From Hydrogenophilus thermoluteolus (lineage in GTDB: Bacteria > Pseudomonadota > Gammaproteobacteria > Burkholderiales > Rhodocyclaceae): a stretch of 64,000 nucleotides of DNA. The notes beneath the pieces are model-generated. The model was not told the DNA's origin. It searched no databases and saw only the letters and a list, made by a program, of their open reading frames with translations. The position numbers were made by a program, and so were the translations under genes. The stretch covers positions 902,001-966,000 of the forward strand of contig NZ_AP018558.1 in the NCBI RefSeq assembly GCF_003574215.1. Direction: 5' to 3'. This document shows positions 1-8,491 of the stretch, one piece after another (position 1 is the stretch's first letter; every line of letters begins with the position of its first letter).

Positions 1-2376
1 CATTTCCATGCGGTTACCCCGGAAGGTCGTGTCACCGCAAGTGGCGTGCTCGATGCACTCGAGCGCCCTGCCGCGCGGCGGGTTGCGATGCACGCGGTGA
101 TCGAAGCGGTCGACCTGGCACGGTTTACCCGCTATTTTCCTCCCGCTGCGGTGGGGCAGACCACCGTCGATTGGTTGGGTCGCGCTTTTGTCCAAGGGAA
201 GATCCCTGCAGCTCATTTGGCGATCGAAGGGCCGTTGGCCGCGTTCCCCTTTCGTCATGGCAGGGGGGTGTTTCTGGTCGAAATTCCGGTGCAAGGGGTT
301 ACTTTGCAGTTCGATTCCCGTTGGCCTGCAGTGACGATCGAACGTGCCATGGTGCGTTTCCGCAACGAAGCGCTTCATATCGAAGTCCATGACGCGCGCG
401 CGGAGAAACTGCGCTTTGCACCCGTTGTCGCGACGATCCCGGACCTGGGGGCAGATGCGCCGGTGCTCATGGTGCAGGGAACGGTCGAAGGGCGCTGGTC
501 AAACGTGTTGCGTTACCTCGTGCAATCGCCGCTTGCCAATGACCTCCCTCTCGCGCAGCTCCTATCATGGCAAGCGCAAGGGGATGCGCACCTCGACCTT
601 GCGCTCACGATCCCGCTTTCCGAAGGTGCCGTGGGCGTTGCGGGAACCTTGGTGTTGGATCGCTTTTCCGTACCGGCTGCGGTCGCTGCTTGGCCATTGA
701 CCCAGGGCAAGGCGACGATCCGTTTCGACGCAAACGGCGTTCGCTCCGCGGAAGGTACTGGCGTGTGGGGTGAGATCCCGATTCAGATCACTTGGCCGGA
801 CGGTGCCCGTTCCGAAGTGGCAGTCACGGCAATGCTGAGTGGCAAAACGTTGGCCCAGCAGCTGGGCTTGCCATCGGCTGCATTGCAAGGCACGACGCCG
901 GTGCGCGCACACGTGACCTGGACACCGGAGGGAGTGATTCGCTGGCGTGTAACGAGTAGGGCCGATGGGTTGGCGCTGGCGTTTCCTGCGCCGTTTGCAA
1001 AGACAGAAAGCGAACAGTGGCCGCTGCAGGCGGACGGGGTGTTGACGAAAACCGGGTGGCAGGCATCGGTGGCACTGGGCGATCGGTTGCGTTGGCAACG
1101 AACGCAAACGGGCGCGTGGGCTTTGGCGATTGGCCAAGTAGCGCTTCCGCCGGCAACACCCAACGGTGCGATCGCGGTTGCGCTGGAACGACTCGATCTC
1201 GACGCGTGGGATGCGTTGTTGGACGAAATGGGGCAAGCGCAGCAGGCAGTTTGGCCGTCGCTCACACTTTCTGTCGACCAATTGACCGCGATGCAGCGCG
1301 AGTGGCATCAAGTCCGGTTCACGGGGCGTGCGCACGCCACGCAGTGGAATTTCCAAGTTCGTGCAGCGGAGGTAATCGGCAGTGGTACGGTGACGCAGCG
1401 TGGGGATCGGATCGACCGTTTCGAAGCCGAATTCGACCGCTTGTGGGTTGCGCCGCAGCAGAAGAGATCCCAGAACGATTCGCGCGCTTCCTCGGGAAAC
1501 GCAACGCACGATTCCAACCGGATCGCGGCTCTAGATCCCAGTCGCTGGCCTACGGCGCGCGTCACGGTTGCCGATTTGCGCGTTGCCGATGCTCCGTTGG
1601 GGCGGTTCGCGCTGGTTGCGGCGCAAGATGGCGCTACCTGGCGGGTTCAGGACGCGCTTTTGGTGCAACCCGGTCGCTATCGGCTTCGCGGGCGTGGTTC
1701 CTGGCGGCCGCATGCATCGGGTGGTCAGACACGTACGCGCAGCACTTGGCATATCGAAGCCCAGATCGGCGATTTTGGCGCCACGTTGGCAACCCTGTGG
1801 CAATTGCCTGGGATTGAGAAGGGACAGGGCACCATCGACGCGACGCTTTCTTGGCCAGGGAGCCCGCTCGACTTTACCTGGCGCACATTGGAAGGTACCG
1901 GGTCGATTGCTCTTGAAAAAGGCGTATTTTCCGAAATCGAGCCCGGTGCCGGAAAGTTGCTCACCGTTTTCAGTTTGCCGATGCTCTTTCGTCGCTTGCA
2001 GCTCGATTTCCGCGATCTCACCCAAAAAGGGTTGGCGTACGACCGCTTGATGGGCAGTTTCGCCGTCGCGAACGGTTATCTGACCACATCGGATCTCACG
2101 ATCGATGCGCCGGTGGCATTGACCCAGCTTGCCGGCAGCATCGATCTCGATGCCGAGACGCAAGAATTGGAGATCCGTGTGGTGCCGCGCCTGGGCAACA
2201 CTGCTGCGACGGCGATCGCGTTTGTCAATCCCGTAGCGGGGTTGCTCACGTTCCTGGGGCAACAGATTCTAGGCGACCCGTTGGGTCAGATCCTTGTGCA
2301 ACGCTATCGGGTCAGCGGCTCATGGCGTGCACCGCAAGTGACCGCTTTGCGGGACAATCCACCCAACGAGCGATGA
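1..2376 (+). CDS. yhdP: YhdP-family AsmA-like envelope protein, C-terminal part
   Basis: The reading frame is open from base 1, so this is the 3' part of a longer gene; about 791 codons are visible, while YhdP proteins are usually near 1,270 residues. The visible part has the long beta-rich, low-complexity-free composition of the family and ends with the typical AsmA-like C-terminal segment (residues LAGSIDLDAETQELEIRVVP, then a hydrophobic stretch around FVNPVAGLLTFLGQQILG). By family knowledge YhdP is an inner-membrane-anchored bridge protein thought to move phospholipid towards the outer membrane; the anchor helix would lie upstream of the window. Its stop overlaps the ribosome-binding site of the nitrilase gene that follows, so the two are probably one transcript. 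The family is confident; the transport role is inferred from homologues. Confidence 0.85.
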   Translation, partial: HFHAVTPEGRVTASGVLDALERPAARRVAMHAVIEAVDLARFTRYFPPAAVGQTTVDWLGRAFVQGKIPAAHLAIEGPLAAFPFRHGRGVFLVEIPVQGVTLQFDSRWPAVTIERAMVRFRNEALHIEVHDARAEKLRFAPVVATIPDLGADAPVLMVQGTVEGRWSNVLRYLVQSPLANDLPLAQLLSWQAQGDAHLDLALTIPLSEGAVGVAGTLVLDRFSVPAAVAAWPLTQGKATIRFDANGVRSAEGTGVWGEIPIQITWPDGARSEVAVTAMLSGKTLAQQLGLPSAALQGTTPVRAHVTWTPEGVIRWRVTSRADGLALAFPAPFAKTESEQWPLQADGVLTKTGWQASVALGDRLRWQRTQTGAWALAIGQVALPPATPNGAIAVALERLDLDAWDALLDEMGQAQQAVWPSLTLSVDQLTAMQREWHQVRFTGRAHATQWNFQVRAAEVIGSGTVTQRGDRIDRFEAEFDRLWVAPQQKRSQNDSRASSGNATHDSNRIAALDPSRWPTARVTVADLRVADAPLGRFALVAAQDGATWRVQDALLVQPGRYRLRGRGSWRPHASGGQTRTRSTWHIEAQIGDFGATLATLWQLPGIEKGQGTIDATLSWPGSPLDFTWRTLEGTGSIALEKGVFSEIEPGAGKLLTVFSLPMLFRRLQLDFRDLTQKGLAYDRLMGSFAVANGYLTTSDLTIDAPVALTQLAGSIDLDAETQELEIRVVPRLGNTAATAIAFVNPVAGLLTFLGQQILGDPLGQILVQRYRVSGSWRAPQVTALRDNPPNER

Positions 2377-2387
2377 GGAGTCACGCG

Positions 2388-3203
2388 ATGTCATCCGATT
2401 TGGCAACCTTGCAGGTGGCGGTGGTGCAAATGGTGAGCACCCCCCGGGTCGAGGAGAATGTGGCAACCGCGGAGCGGCTGGTTGCCAGTGCCGCCCAAGC
2501 CGGCGCGGACGTTGTCGTATTGCCGGAGTACTGGCCGATCATCCATCGCGAAATGGCGGTGCGGCTTGCGCTTCGCGAACGCTGGGGCGATGGGCCGTTG
2601 CAGGCTGCGATGGCACGATGGGCGCAAACGTATGGCGTTTGGTTGATCGGCGGCACGATTCCGCTCGAAGCGAACGACCCGGATCGAATGCGCAACAGCT
2701 GCCTCGTGTTCGATCGCTCTGGAAACGTGCATGCCCGTTACGACAAGGTCCATCTCTTCCGTTTTCAAAAAGGGGCGGAATCGTACGACGAAGCGCGGGA
2801 AATCGAAGCGGGCACGGAAGGGGTGACCTTTCTTCTCGAAGGGTGGCGTTTTACCCTTGGCGTTTGTTACGACCTACGGTTTCCCGAATTTTTCCGCCGC
2901 GTGGCACCGGTTGATGCGATCGTTTTGCCCGCTGCGTTTACCCACACCACCGGTCAGGCGCACTGGGAAGTGTTGCTGCGCGCACGGGCGATCGAAAACC
3001 TCTGCTATGTCGCGGCGAGTGCGCAAGGGGGGCGGCATGAGAGCAGTCGGCGCACCTGGGGCCACTCGATGCTGATCGATCCCTGGGGGACTGTCCAAGC
3101 GCTCTATGCCGAAGGCACGGGTTGGGTGATGGCTGAGTGGCGCCGTGACGTGCTCGACGCGGTGCGTGCGCAACTGCCAGCGCTCACGCACCGGGTGTTC
3201 TGA
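2388..3203 (+). CDS. Carbon-nitrogen hydrolase (nitrilase superfamily, Nit-like amidase)
   Basis: A 271-residue single-domain protein of the nitrilase superfamily. The catalytic triad is visible as Glu47 (LPEYW), Lys120 (YDKVHLF) and Cys160 (GVCYDLRFPEFF). The arrangement and length match the Nit1/Nit2-type branch, whose members hydrolyse deaminated glutathione or omega-amides such as alpha-ketoglutaramate; which substrate applies here cannot be read from the sequence. The start chosen is ATG 2388 because a GAGGAG motif lies 7 bases upstream; in-frame starts further upstream lie inside yhdP. The gene begins 11 bases after yhdP ends, an arrangement common in betaproteobacteria, where tldD usually comes next. 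Here the next gene is on the other strand and tldD is absent. Confidence 0.88.
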   Translation: MSSDLATLQVAVVQMVSTPRVEENVATAERLVASAAQAGADVVVLPEYWPIIHREMAVRLALRERWGDGPLQAAMARWAQTYGVWLIGGTIPLEANDPDRMRNSCLVFDRSGNVHARYDKVHLFRFQKGAESYDEAREIEAGTEGVTFLLEGWRFTLGVCYDLRFPEFFRRVAPVDAIVLPAAFTHTTGQAHWEVLLRARAIENLCYVAASAQGGRHESSRRTWGHSMLIDPWGTVQALYAEGTGWVMAEWRRDVLDAVRAQLPALTHRVF

Positions 3204-3237
3204 CGCGGGTACGCACGCGCCCGTGCCCGTCGAAACG

Positions 3238-4212
3238 TCAGGAGGACAAAACCTCTGGATTCAACAGGTTGGGGGGACGGCGCCCTGCCAATGCCGCCAG
3301 CAGATTGTCGGCAGCCAGCGAGGCCATCGCGAAACGGGTTGCCCGTGTCGATGAGCCGATGTGGGGCGTGAGGACGACGTTCTCTAACGCGAAAAAGCGG
3401 GGATCGACGTGCGGCTCGTTTTCGAAAACGTCGAGTGCTGCTCCTGCGATCCGGTTGTGTTGCAGCGCTTCGATGAGTGCAGCCTCATCGACGATCCCTC
3501 CGCGTGCCACGTTGATGAGGTGCGCGGTGGGTTTCATGCGCGCAAACGCTTCGACGTCGATGAGATGGTGCACGGCCGGCGAGTACGGAATCATCACGAC
3601 CAAAAAATCGCTTTGCGCCAGCAGTTCGTCGAACGCTACCCACTGCGCTCCAGCTTCCGACTCAGGCGGTAGGCGATGGCGGTTGTGATAGAGCACCCGC
3701 ATCGCAAATCCACTGGCGCGTCGCGCAACCGCGCGTCCGATGCGCCCCATGCCCAAGATACCGAGTGTCGCGTGGTGAACGTCCTGTCCATACCACGGAT
3801 CGTGGAACTGCCAACCTTTCCAATTTCCTGCCCGTACCCATTTGTCAGCGGCAACCACACGACGGGCACTGGCCAACAGCAAGGCCCAAACCGTGTCGGC
3901 AGTAGTCTCCGTCAGCACGTCGGGCGTATTGGTCGCCATCACGCCAGCGCGCGTCAGCGCGTCCAAGTCGAAATTGTTGTAGCCAACCGCGACGTTGCTC
4001 ACCACTTTCAAGCGCTTGGCGTGTGCAAGGACAGTGCCATCGATGCGATCGGTGAGAAAGGTGATGGCACCGTCTTTGTCAGCGAGGCGATCCGCCAACG
4101 TTTCTGGGGGAAGCGCGGTGTCTTGGTCATGAAAGTCGACCACGCACGACGCGGCAAGCCGTTCGATGATTTCGGGAAAAATCCAGCGGGTAACCAGGAT
4201 CTTCTTTTTCAT
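3238..4212 (-). CDS. D-2-hydroxyacid dehydrogenase (glyoxylate/hydroxypyruvate reductase type)
   Basis: A 324-residue NAD(P)-dependent 2-hydroxyacid dehydrogenase. The Rossmann dinucleotide motif GILGMGRIGRAVARR is in mid-protein, followed by the family signature NVARGGIVDE (substrate-binding Arg), the catalytic Glu in DVFENEPHVDPRF and the catalytic His in LTPHIGSST. Members most like this reduce glyoxylate or hydroxypyruvate, or act on other 2-keto acids; the exact substrate is not decided by sequence. ATG 4212 (MKKKILVTR) is chosen because it matches the usual start of the fold; ATG 4221 and an upstream in-frame start at 4254 are possible. It lies 58 bases downstream of katG on the same strand, so it may be read through from the katG promoter. 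It converges with the nitrilase gene. Confidence 0.85.
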   Translation of the reverse strand: MKKKILVTRWIFPEIIERLAASCVVDFHDQDTALPPETLADRLADKDGAITFLTDRIDGTVLAHAKRLKVVSNVAVGYNNFDLDALTRAGVMATNTPDVLTETTADTVWALLLASARRVVAADKWVRAGNWKGWQFHDPWYGQDVHHATLGILGMGRIGRAVARRASGFAMRVLYHNRHRLPPESEAGAQWVAFDELLAQSDFLVVMIPYSPAVHHLIDVEAFARMKPTAHLINVARGGIVDEAALIEALQHNRIAGAALDVFENEPHVDPRFFALENVVLTPHIGSSTRATRFAMASLAADNLLAALAGRRPPNLLNPEVLSS

Positions 4213-4270
4213 CGCTGCCATTCTTTGTCGCGCTAGGCAATCATAACCAATCACCGTCGCTTTGCGAAGA

Positions 4271-6460
4271 TTATGGCCGGAGATCGTAGCGGTCTGCGTT
4301 CATCACCTTGGTCCAGGCCCGCACGAAGTCGCGAACGAACTTTTCGTGCGCGTCGTCTTGCGCGTACACCTCCGCATAGGCGCGCAAAATCGAATTGGAG
4401 CCAAAGACCAGATCGACGCGAGTTGCCGTGAATCGCGTTTCTCCGCTTTCCCGGTCGATCAGCGCATACCGGTTGTCAGCAAGCGGCGCCCAACGGTATC
4501 TCATGTCGGTGAGATGAACGAAGAAGTCGGTGCTCAGGGTACCAACGCGATCCGTGAAGACCCCTTCGGGCGCGTTTTTGTAATTGGCACCCAACACACG
4601 CAAGCCACCGACCAATACGGTCATCTCGGGAGCGGTCAAACCCAGCAAATGGGCTCGGTCGATGAGCAATTCTTCCGGCCGTTGTCGCGTCGGAAGTCGA
4701 TGGTATTGTGGGCTCAAATAATTGCGAAAACCATCGGCGAGCGGTCGCAACCATTCGAACGAATCGACATCGGTCCATTCTTGCGTGGCGTCGCCACGAC
4801 CAGGCGCGAAGGGGACTTCGATCGCATAACCGGCGCGTTCGGCGGCCATTTCGATGGCCACGTTGCCGCCCAGTACGATCACGTCCGCGACACTGGCACC
4901 ATAGTGGTGCGCGATGGGCTCCAGGACAGCAAGGACCTTTTCCAGCCGTTCCGGCTCATTGGCTTCCCAGCGGCGCTGTGGTTCGAGGCGAATGCGCGCA
5001 CCGTTTGCTCCACCACGGTAATCGGAGCAGCGGAACGTTCGCGCGCTGTCCCAAGCGGTGGCGATCAGCTCTGGCACGGTGAGGCCGCTGGCGCGAATCG
5101 CCCGTTTCACCGCTCCTACGTCGTAGTCGCGTGGTCCGGGTGGGACAGGGTCTTGCCATAGGAGGTCTTCTTGCGGCGCTTCCGGGCCGATATAGCGTGT
5201 CCGCGGCCCCATGTCGCGATGTAGGAGTTTGAACCAGGCTCGGGCAAAGACCTGGCTGAAATACTCCGGATCACGCCAGAAGCGCTCGGCGATCGGGCGA
5301 TAGATTGGATCTACCTTGAGCGCCATGTCCGCGTCCGTCATCATCGGCATGGTCCGCTTGCTGGGATCTTCCGGGTCTGGCGGCATATGCTCCGGACGAA
5401 TGCCGATTGGCTGCCACTGCCACGCTCCTGCCGGGCTTTTGGTCAGTTCCCACTCGTAGCCGAAAAGCAGTTCGAAGTAACTGCTGTCCCATTGCGTCGG
5501 CGTTGGGGTCCAGGCGCCTTCGAGTCCGCTCGTCACGGTATCACGGCCGACGCCTCGTGTGGTTTTGTTGAGCCAGCCCAATCCTTGGTCTTCGATTTCG
5601 GCGCCTTCGGGGGCAGGACCAAGGTGCGCGGGGTTGCCGTTACCGTGCGCTTTTCCGACAGTGTGTCCGCCAGCGGTGAGCGCAACGGTTTCTTCGTCGT
5701 TCATCCCCATGCGCGCAAAAGTGATGCGAACGTGCTGCGCGGTTTTGCTCGGGTCGGGTTGGCCATTGACCCCTTCGGGGTTGACGTATATCAGACCCAT
5801 CTGCACCGCGGCCAGTGGATTCTCGAGCGATTCCGGGTTGTCGAGATCCACGTAGCGCTGGTCGCTCGGCGCAAGCCACTCCTGTTCCGATCCCCAATAG
5901 ACATCCTTTTCTGGCTGCCAGATGTCTTCGCGCCCAAAGGCGAAACCGTACGTTTTGAGTCCCATCGACTCGTACGCGACGTTTCCTGCCAGCACGATGA
6001 GATCGGCCCACGAAATTTTGTTGCCATATTTCTTTTTGATCGGCCACAAAAGCCGCCGCGCTTTGTCCAAGTTGGCATTGTCCGGCCAGGAATTGAGCGG
6101 AGCAAAACGCTGATTACCGGTGTTGGCGCCACCGCGTCCGTCCGCAGCGCGGTAAGAGCCAGCCGCATGCCATGCCATGCGGATGAATAACCCACCGTAA
6201 TGTCCATAATCGGCAGGCCACCAGGGCTGACTCTCGGTCATCAGCTTGCGCAGATCGGCTTTGAGCGCTTCGACGTCCAAGGTCCGAACCGCTTCGCGGT
6301 AGTTGAATCCCGGTAAGGGGTTGCTTTTCGTGTCGTGCTGGTGGAGTATTTCGACGTTGAGCGCCGAAGGCCACCAGGCGTAGGGATCGTTTTTGGGATC
6401 GGCTGTGGTTGCCGCGCCGGTATGAAAGGGGCAGCCGCTTGCCTTTTCGGTATCACGCAT
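4271..6460 (-). CDS. katG: Catalase-peroxidase KatG
   Basis: A 729-residue bifunctional haem catalase-peroxidase, full length for the family with the duplicated N- and C-terminal peroxidase-like halves. Active-site residues are visible: distal Arg94, Trp97 and His98 (RMAWHAAG), proximal haem ligand His266 (GGHTVGKAHG), and Tyr225 (LIYVNPEG) with Met251 (FARMGMNDEE), which with Trp97 form the Met-Tyr-Trp adduct needed for catalase activity in the family. The start is ATG 6460 with an AGGAGA site 6 bases upstream; the open frame extends further but runs into the tRNA-Pro gene. A promoter-like -35/-10 pair lies 69-97 bases upstream. The protein detoxifies hydrogen peroxide in the cytoplasm, so aerobic or microaerobic life is implied. 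Confidence 0.97.
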   Translation of the reverse strand: MRDTEKASGCPFHTGAATTADPKNDPYAWWPSALNVEILHQHDTKSNPLPGFNYREAVRTLDVEALKADLRKLMTESQPWWPADYGHYGGLFIRMAWHAAGSYRAADGRGGANTGNQRFAPLNSWPDNANLDKARRLLWPIKKKYGNKISWADLIVLAGNVAYESMGLKTYGFAFGREDIWQPEKDVYWGSEQEWLAPSDQRYVDLDNPESLENPLAAVQMGLIYVNPEGVNGQPDPSKTAQHVRITFARMGMNDEETVALTAGGHTVGKAHGNGNPAHLGPAPEGAEIEDQGLGWLNKTTRGVGRDTVTSGLEGAWTPTPTQWDSSYFELLFGYEWELTKSPAGAWQWQPIGIRPEHMPPDPEDPSKRTMPMMTDADMALKVDPIYRPIAERFWRDPEYFSQVFARAWFKLLHRDMGPRTRYIGPEAPQEDLLWQDPVPPGPRDYDVGAVKRAIRASGLTVPELIATAWDSARTFRCSDYRGGANGARIRLEPQRRWEANEPERLEKVLAVLEPIAHHYGASVADVIVLGGNVAIEMAAERAGYAIEVPFAPGRGDATQEWTDVDSFEWLRPLADGFRNYLSPQYHRLPTRQRPEELLIDRAHLLGLTAPEMTVLVGGLRVLGANYKNAPEGVFTDRVGTLSTDFFVHLTDMRYRWAPLADNRYALIDRESGETRFTATRVDLVFGSNSILRAYAEVYAQDDAHEKFVRDFVRAWTKVMNADRYDLRP

Positions 6461-6528
6461 CTTCTTTCTCCTGTCCACGTTGATTCGGTTTTGAGGTACA
6501 GCCAGGGCATCAGCAATGGCCTTGGGGC

Positions 6529-6557
6529 AGTATAGAAAAGGGTCGATGAAAATCCAA
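6529..6557 (-). promoter_or_regulatory. Predicted sigma70-type katG promoter
   Basis: On the minus strand, TTGGAT (6557-6552) and TATACT (6534-6529) are separated by exactly 17 bases. The predicted transcript would start near 6522 and give a 5' leader of about 60 bases before the katG ATG at 6460. This is a pattern match only. Confidence 0.55.
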
Positions 6558-6575
6558 TCGATTTTGGCAATCGTT

Positions 6576-6601
6576 CCGATAGGGTACGGACAGTCCGATA
6601 G
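6576..6601. promoter_or_regulatory. Direct repeat and palindrome upstream of katG promoter
   Basis: CCGATAG occurs twice, at 6576-6582 and 6595-6601, and a perfect odd palindrome CGGAC-A-GTCCG (6587-6597) lies between and overlaps the second copy. The block is 19-44 bases upstream of the katG -35 element, where an activator would bind, and is 58-83 bases upstream of the tRNA -35. It does not fit the published OxyR spacing of ATAG/CTAT half-sites, so no regulator is named. Confidence 0.3.
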
Positions 6602-6658
6602 CACGCTCCTCTCGGGTTGTGGCTGTTGGATCTCTTCGTGGATCGTGCTACCCAGCGA

Positions 6659-6687
6659 TTGACAATCCGTCGGTGATTCAGTAATAT
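6659..6687 (+). promoter_or_regulatory. Promoter of the tRNA-Pro-Arg-His operon
   Basis: A consensus -35 TTGACA (6659-6664) and a -10 TAATAT (6682-6687) are separated by 17 bases. Transcription would begin near 6694, only a few bases before tRNA-Pro at 6698, as is usual for strong stable-RNA promoters. Confidence 0.75.
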
Positions 6688-6697
6688 CTCGGTCTTC

Positions 6698-6774
6698 CGG
6701 GGTGTAGCGCAGTCTGGTAGCGCGCTTGCTTTGGGAGCAAGATGTCGGGGGTTCGAATCCCTCCACCCCGACCA
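6698..6774 (+). tRNA. tRNA-Pro (anticodon UGG)
   Basis: A 77-base cloverleaf with a 7-bp acceptor stem CGGGGTG/CACCCCG, anticodon stem CTTGC/GCAAG, and loop TTTGGGA with anticodon TGG at 6732-6734. The T-arm is GGGGG-TTCGAAT-CCCTC type, and the 3' CCA is encoded (6772-6774). It reads CCA and probably all CCN codons by wobble. It is the first gene of a three-tRNA transcript. Confidence 0.97.
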
Positions 6775-6815
6775 GACTGCCTGCCGTCGTTCCGACGGGG
6801 AAGAGCTTCGGTGAT

Positions 6816-6892
6816 CTGCCCGTAGCTCAACTGGATAGAGCACCGGCCTTCTAAGCCGGGGGTTACAGGTTCGATCCCTGTCGGGCAGGCCA
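6816..6892 (+). tRNA. tRNA-Arg (anticodon UCU)
   Basis: A 77-base cloverleaf with acceptor stem CTGCCCG/CGGGCAG, anticodon stem CCGGC/GCCGG, loop CTTCTAA with anticodon TCT, T-arm ACAGG/CCTGT, and encoded CCA. It decodes the rare AGA codon (and AGG by wobble). It lies 41 bases downstream of tRNA-Pro. Confidence 0.97.
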
Positions 6893-6913
6893 CGGACAAG
6901 GTTTCTGGATTGT

Positions 6914-6990
6914 GGCGGCATTAGCTCAGTTGGTAGAGCACTGGATTGTGGCTCCAGGTGTCACCGGTTCGAATCCGGTATGTCGCCCCA
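6914..6990 (+). tRNA. tRNA-His (anticodon GUG)
   Basis: A 77-base cloverleaf. The extra 5' G (G-1 at 6914) expected in tRNA-His pairs with C73, and the acceptor stem GCGGCAT/ATGTCGC has one G-U wobble. The anticodon loop is TTGTGGC with anticodon GTG, the T-arm is ACCGG/CCGGT, and CCA is encoded at 6988-6990. It is followed within 13 bases by the terminator. Confidence 0.97.
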
Positions 6991-7002
6991 CCGAATTGCG
7001 CA

Positions 7003-7029
7003 AGGCCGGATTTGCCGGCCTATTTTTTT
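7003..7029 (+). terminator. Intrinsic terminator of the tRNA operon, directly before folD
   Basis: A perfect 7-bp stem AGGCCGG/CCGGCCT with loop ATTTG is followed by A and seven T residues (7022-7029). The folD ribosome-binding site begins at the next base, so any transcription reaching folD must pass through this structure. Confidence 0.9.
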
Positions 7030-7040
7030 GAGGAAAAGCG

Positions 7041-7898
7041 ATGATCCTCGACGGCAAAGCGCTTGCGGCGCGCGTTCGCGCCGAACTCAAAACCTCCGTT
7101 GCCCGATTGACCGCTCAAGGCGTGAAACCCACGCTGGCGGTGATCCTGGTCGGTGACGACCCCGCCTCTCAAGTCTATGTGCGCAACAAGATCGCTGCTT
7201 GCGGCGACGTCGGCATCGAATCCCGAGCTTTTCGCTTTCCTGCCGATTGTGCGCCGGCAGAGGTCTTTGCGGCGATTGACGCGTTGAACGCCGACCCAAC
7301 GGTGCATGGCATTCTGGTACAACTGCCGCTTCCGCCGCAGTTCGACGAAACCGAGGTGATCGAACGAATTGCGCTGGCCAAAGACGTCGACGGGTTCCAC
7401 GCCGAAAACCTCGGACGGCTTTGGCAGGGTCGTCCCTGTTTTGCGCCCTGCACCCCGGCTGGGGTGATGCGGCTTTTGGCCGAAGCCAACGTCGATCTCG
7501 TCGGTGCGGAAGCGGTGATCGTTGGGCGCTCGAATATCGTCGGCAAACCGATGGCGGCGTTGTTGCTGCAAGCAGGTGCTACGGTGACCCTCGCGCATTC
7601 GCGAACGCGTGACCTCGCCGCTGTAACGCAGCGCGCCGACGTGCTGGTGGTGGCTGTGGGGCGCCCCGGTTTGATCACCGGTGCGATGATCAAACCGGGG
7701 GCGGTGGTGATCGACGTCGGGATCAATCGCCTGGACGATGGTCGGCTCGTTGGGGATGTCGATTTCGCCTCGGCCCAACCCGTTGCCAAAGCGATCACGC
7801 CGGTGCCGGGCGGTGTGGGGCCGATGACGATCGCGATGTTGTTGGCCAATACCGTCACCGCAGCGGAACGTCAATTGCAATCCCAGGATGCATCGTGA
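7041..7898 (+). CDS. folD: Bifunctional methylenetetrahydrofolate dehydrogenase/cyclohydrolase
   Basis: A 285-residue FolD, full length. Family motifs are visible: YVRNKIAACGDVGIES with the catalytic Lys, KDVDGFH, PCTPAGVMRLL, the nucleotide-binding IVGRSNIVGKPMAALLL, and the C-terminal PGGVGPMTIAMLL. It interconverts 5,10-methylene-THF and 10-formyl-THF in the cytoplasm, supplying formyl groups for purines and for initiator Met-tRNA. The start ATG 7041 has GAGGAAAA 4-11 bases upstream. No promoter is visible between the tRNA terminator and the gene. It is translationally coupled to purE through a TGATG overlap, which makes sense because purine synthesis consumes its product. Confidence 0.97.
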   Translation: MILDGKALAARVRAELKTSVARLTAQGVKPTLAVILVGDDPASQVYVRNKIAACGDVGIESRAFRFPADCAPAEVFAAIDALNADPTVHGILVQLPLPPQFDETEVIERIALAKDVDGFHAENLGRLWQGRPCFAPCTPAGVMRLLAEANVDLVGAEAVIVGRSNIVGKPMAALLLQAGATVTLAHSRTRDLAAVTQRADVLVVAVGRPGLITGAMIKPGAVVIDVGINRLDDGRLVGDVDFASAQPVAKAITPVPGGVGPMTIAMLLANTVTAAERQLQSQDAS

Positions 7899-8485
7899 TG
7901 GGCGCAATCGCTTCCGAAGTTAACGACGCGCACAACGTGGCTTTGCCCGAAACGTTGCGTGCCGTACTGCGCGACGAACGGGTAAAGCGTTTTGGTGCAA
8001 ACCCGCTTGTGGGTATCGTGATGGGTTCGGAATCGGACTGGCCGACGATGCGCGCTGCGGCCGCGGTATTGGAACGTTTCGCAGTGGCTTTCGAAGCGTT
8101 GGTGGTCTCGGCACACCGAACCCCGGACTGGATGTTCGCCTATGCGGAGACCGCGGCGGTGCGTGGCTTGCGGGCCATCATTGCGGGAGCTGGCGGCGCC
8201 GCCCATTTGCCGGGGATGGTCGCGGCGAAGACGACCCTTCCCGTTTTGGGAGTGCCGGTGCAGAGCCGTGCGCTTTCCGGGGTCGATTCGCTCTATTCGA
8301 TCGTGCAGATGCCCAAAGGGGTTCCCGTTGCAACGTTCGCGATCGGCGAAGCGGGCGCGGCGAATGCGGCGCTCTTTGCCGTGGCGATGTTGGCGACCAC
8401 CGACAACGGACTTGCCGAAAAACTGGCGGCGTTCCGGAACGAGCAGGTGGCCGCAGTAGATGCGATGACGTTGGTGGATCGCTGA
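7898..8485 (+). CDS. purE: N5-carboxyaminoimidazole ribonucleotide mutase
   Basis: A class I PurE of 195 residues from ATG 7898, which overlaps the folD stop (TGATG). It catalyses the conversion of N5-CAIR to CAIR in purine synthesis, acting after PurK. The core motifs GSESDW, SAHRTP and GAGGAAHLPGM are present. The conserved domain begins only around residue 38, so the N-terminus is about 30 residues longer than most PurE proteins; GTG 8009, at the start of the core, is an alternative start but has no obvious ribosome-binding site. purK follows 6 bases after the stop. Confidence 0.94.
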   Translation: MGAIASEVNDAHNVALPETLRAVLRDERVKRFGANPLVGIVMGSESDWPTMRAAAAVLERFAVAFEALVVSAHRTPDWMFAYAETAAVRGLRAIIAGAGGAAHLPGMVAAKTTLPVLGVPVQSRALSGVDSLYSIVQMPKGVPVATFAIGEAGAANAALFAVAMLATTDNGLAEKLAAFRNEQVAAVDAMTLVDR

Positions 8486-8491
8486 ACGAAG

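Noticed and set aside
6576..6601. Possible OxyR site upstream of katG, from the two ATAG tetramers.
   Set aside because: OxyR half-sites ATAG-N7-CTAT repeat with a 22-base period; here the ATAG copies are 19 apart and no CTAT lies between them.
7895..7900. GTG 7895 as the purE start.
   Set aside because: ATG 7898 gives the common TGATG coupling with the folD stop; the one-codon difference has no support for GTG.
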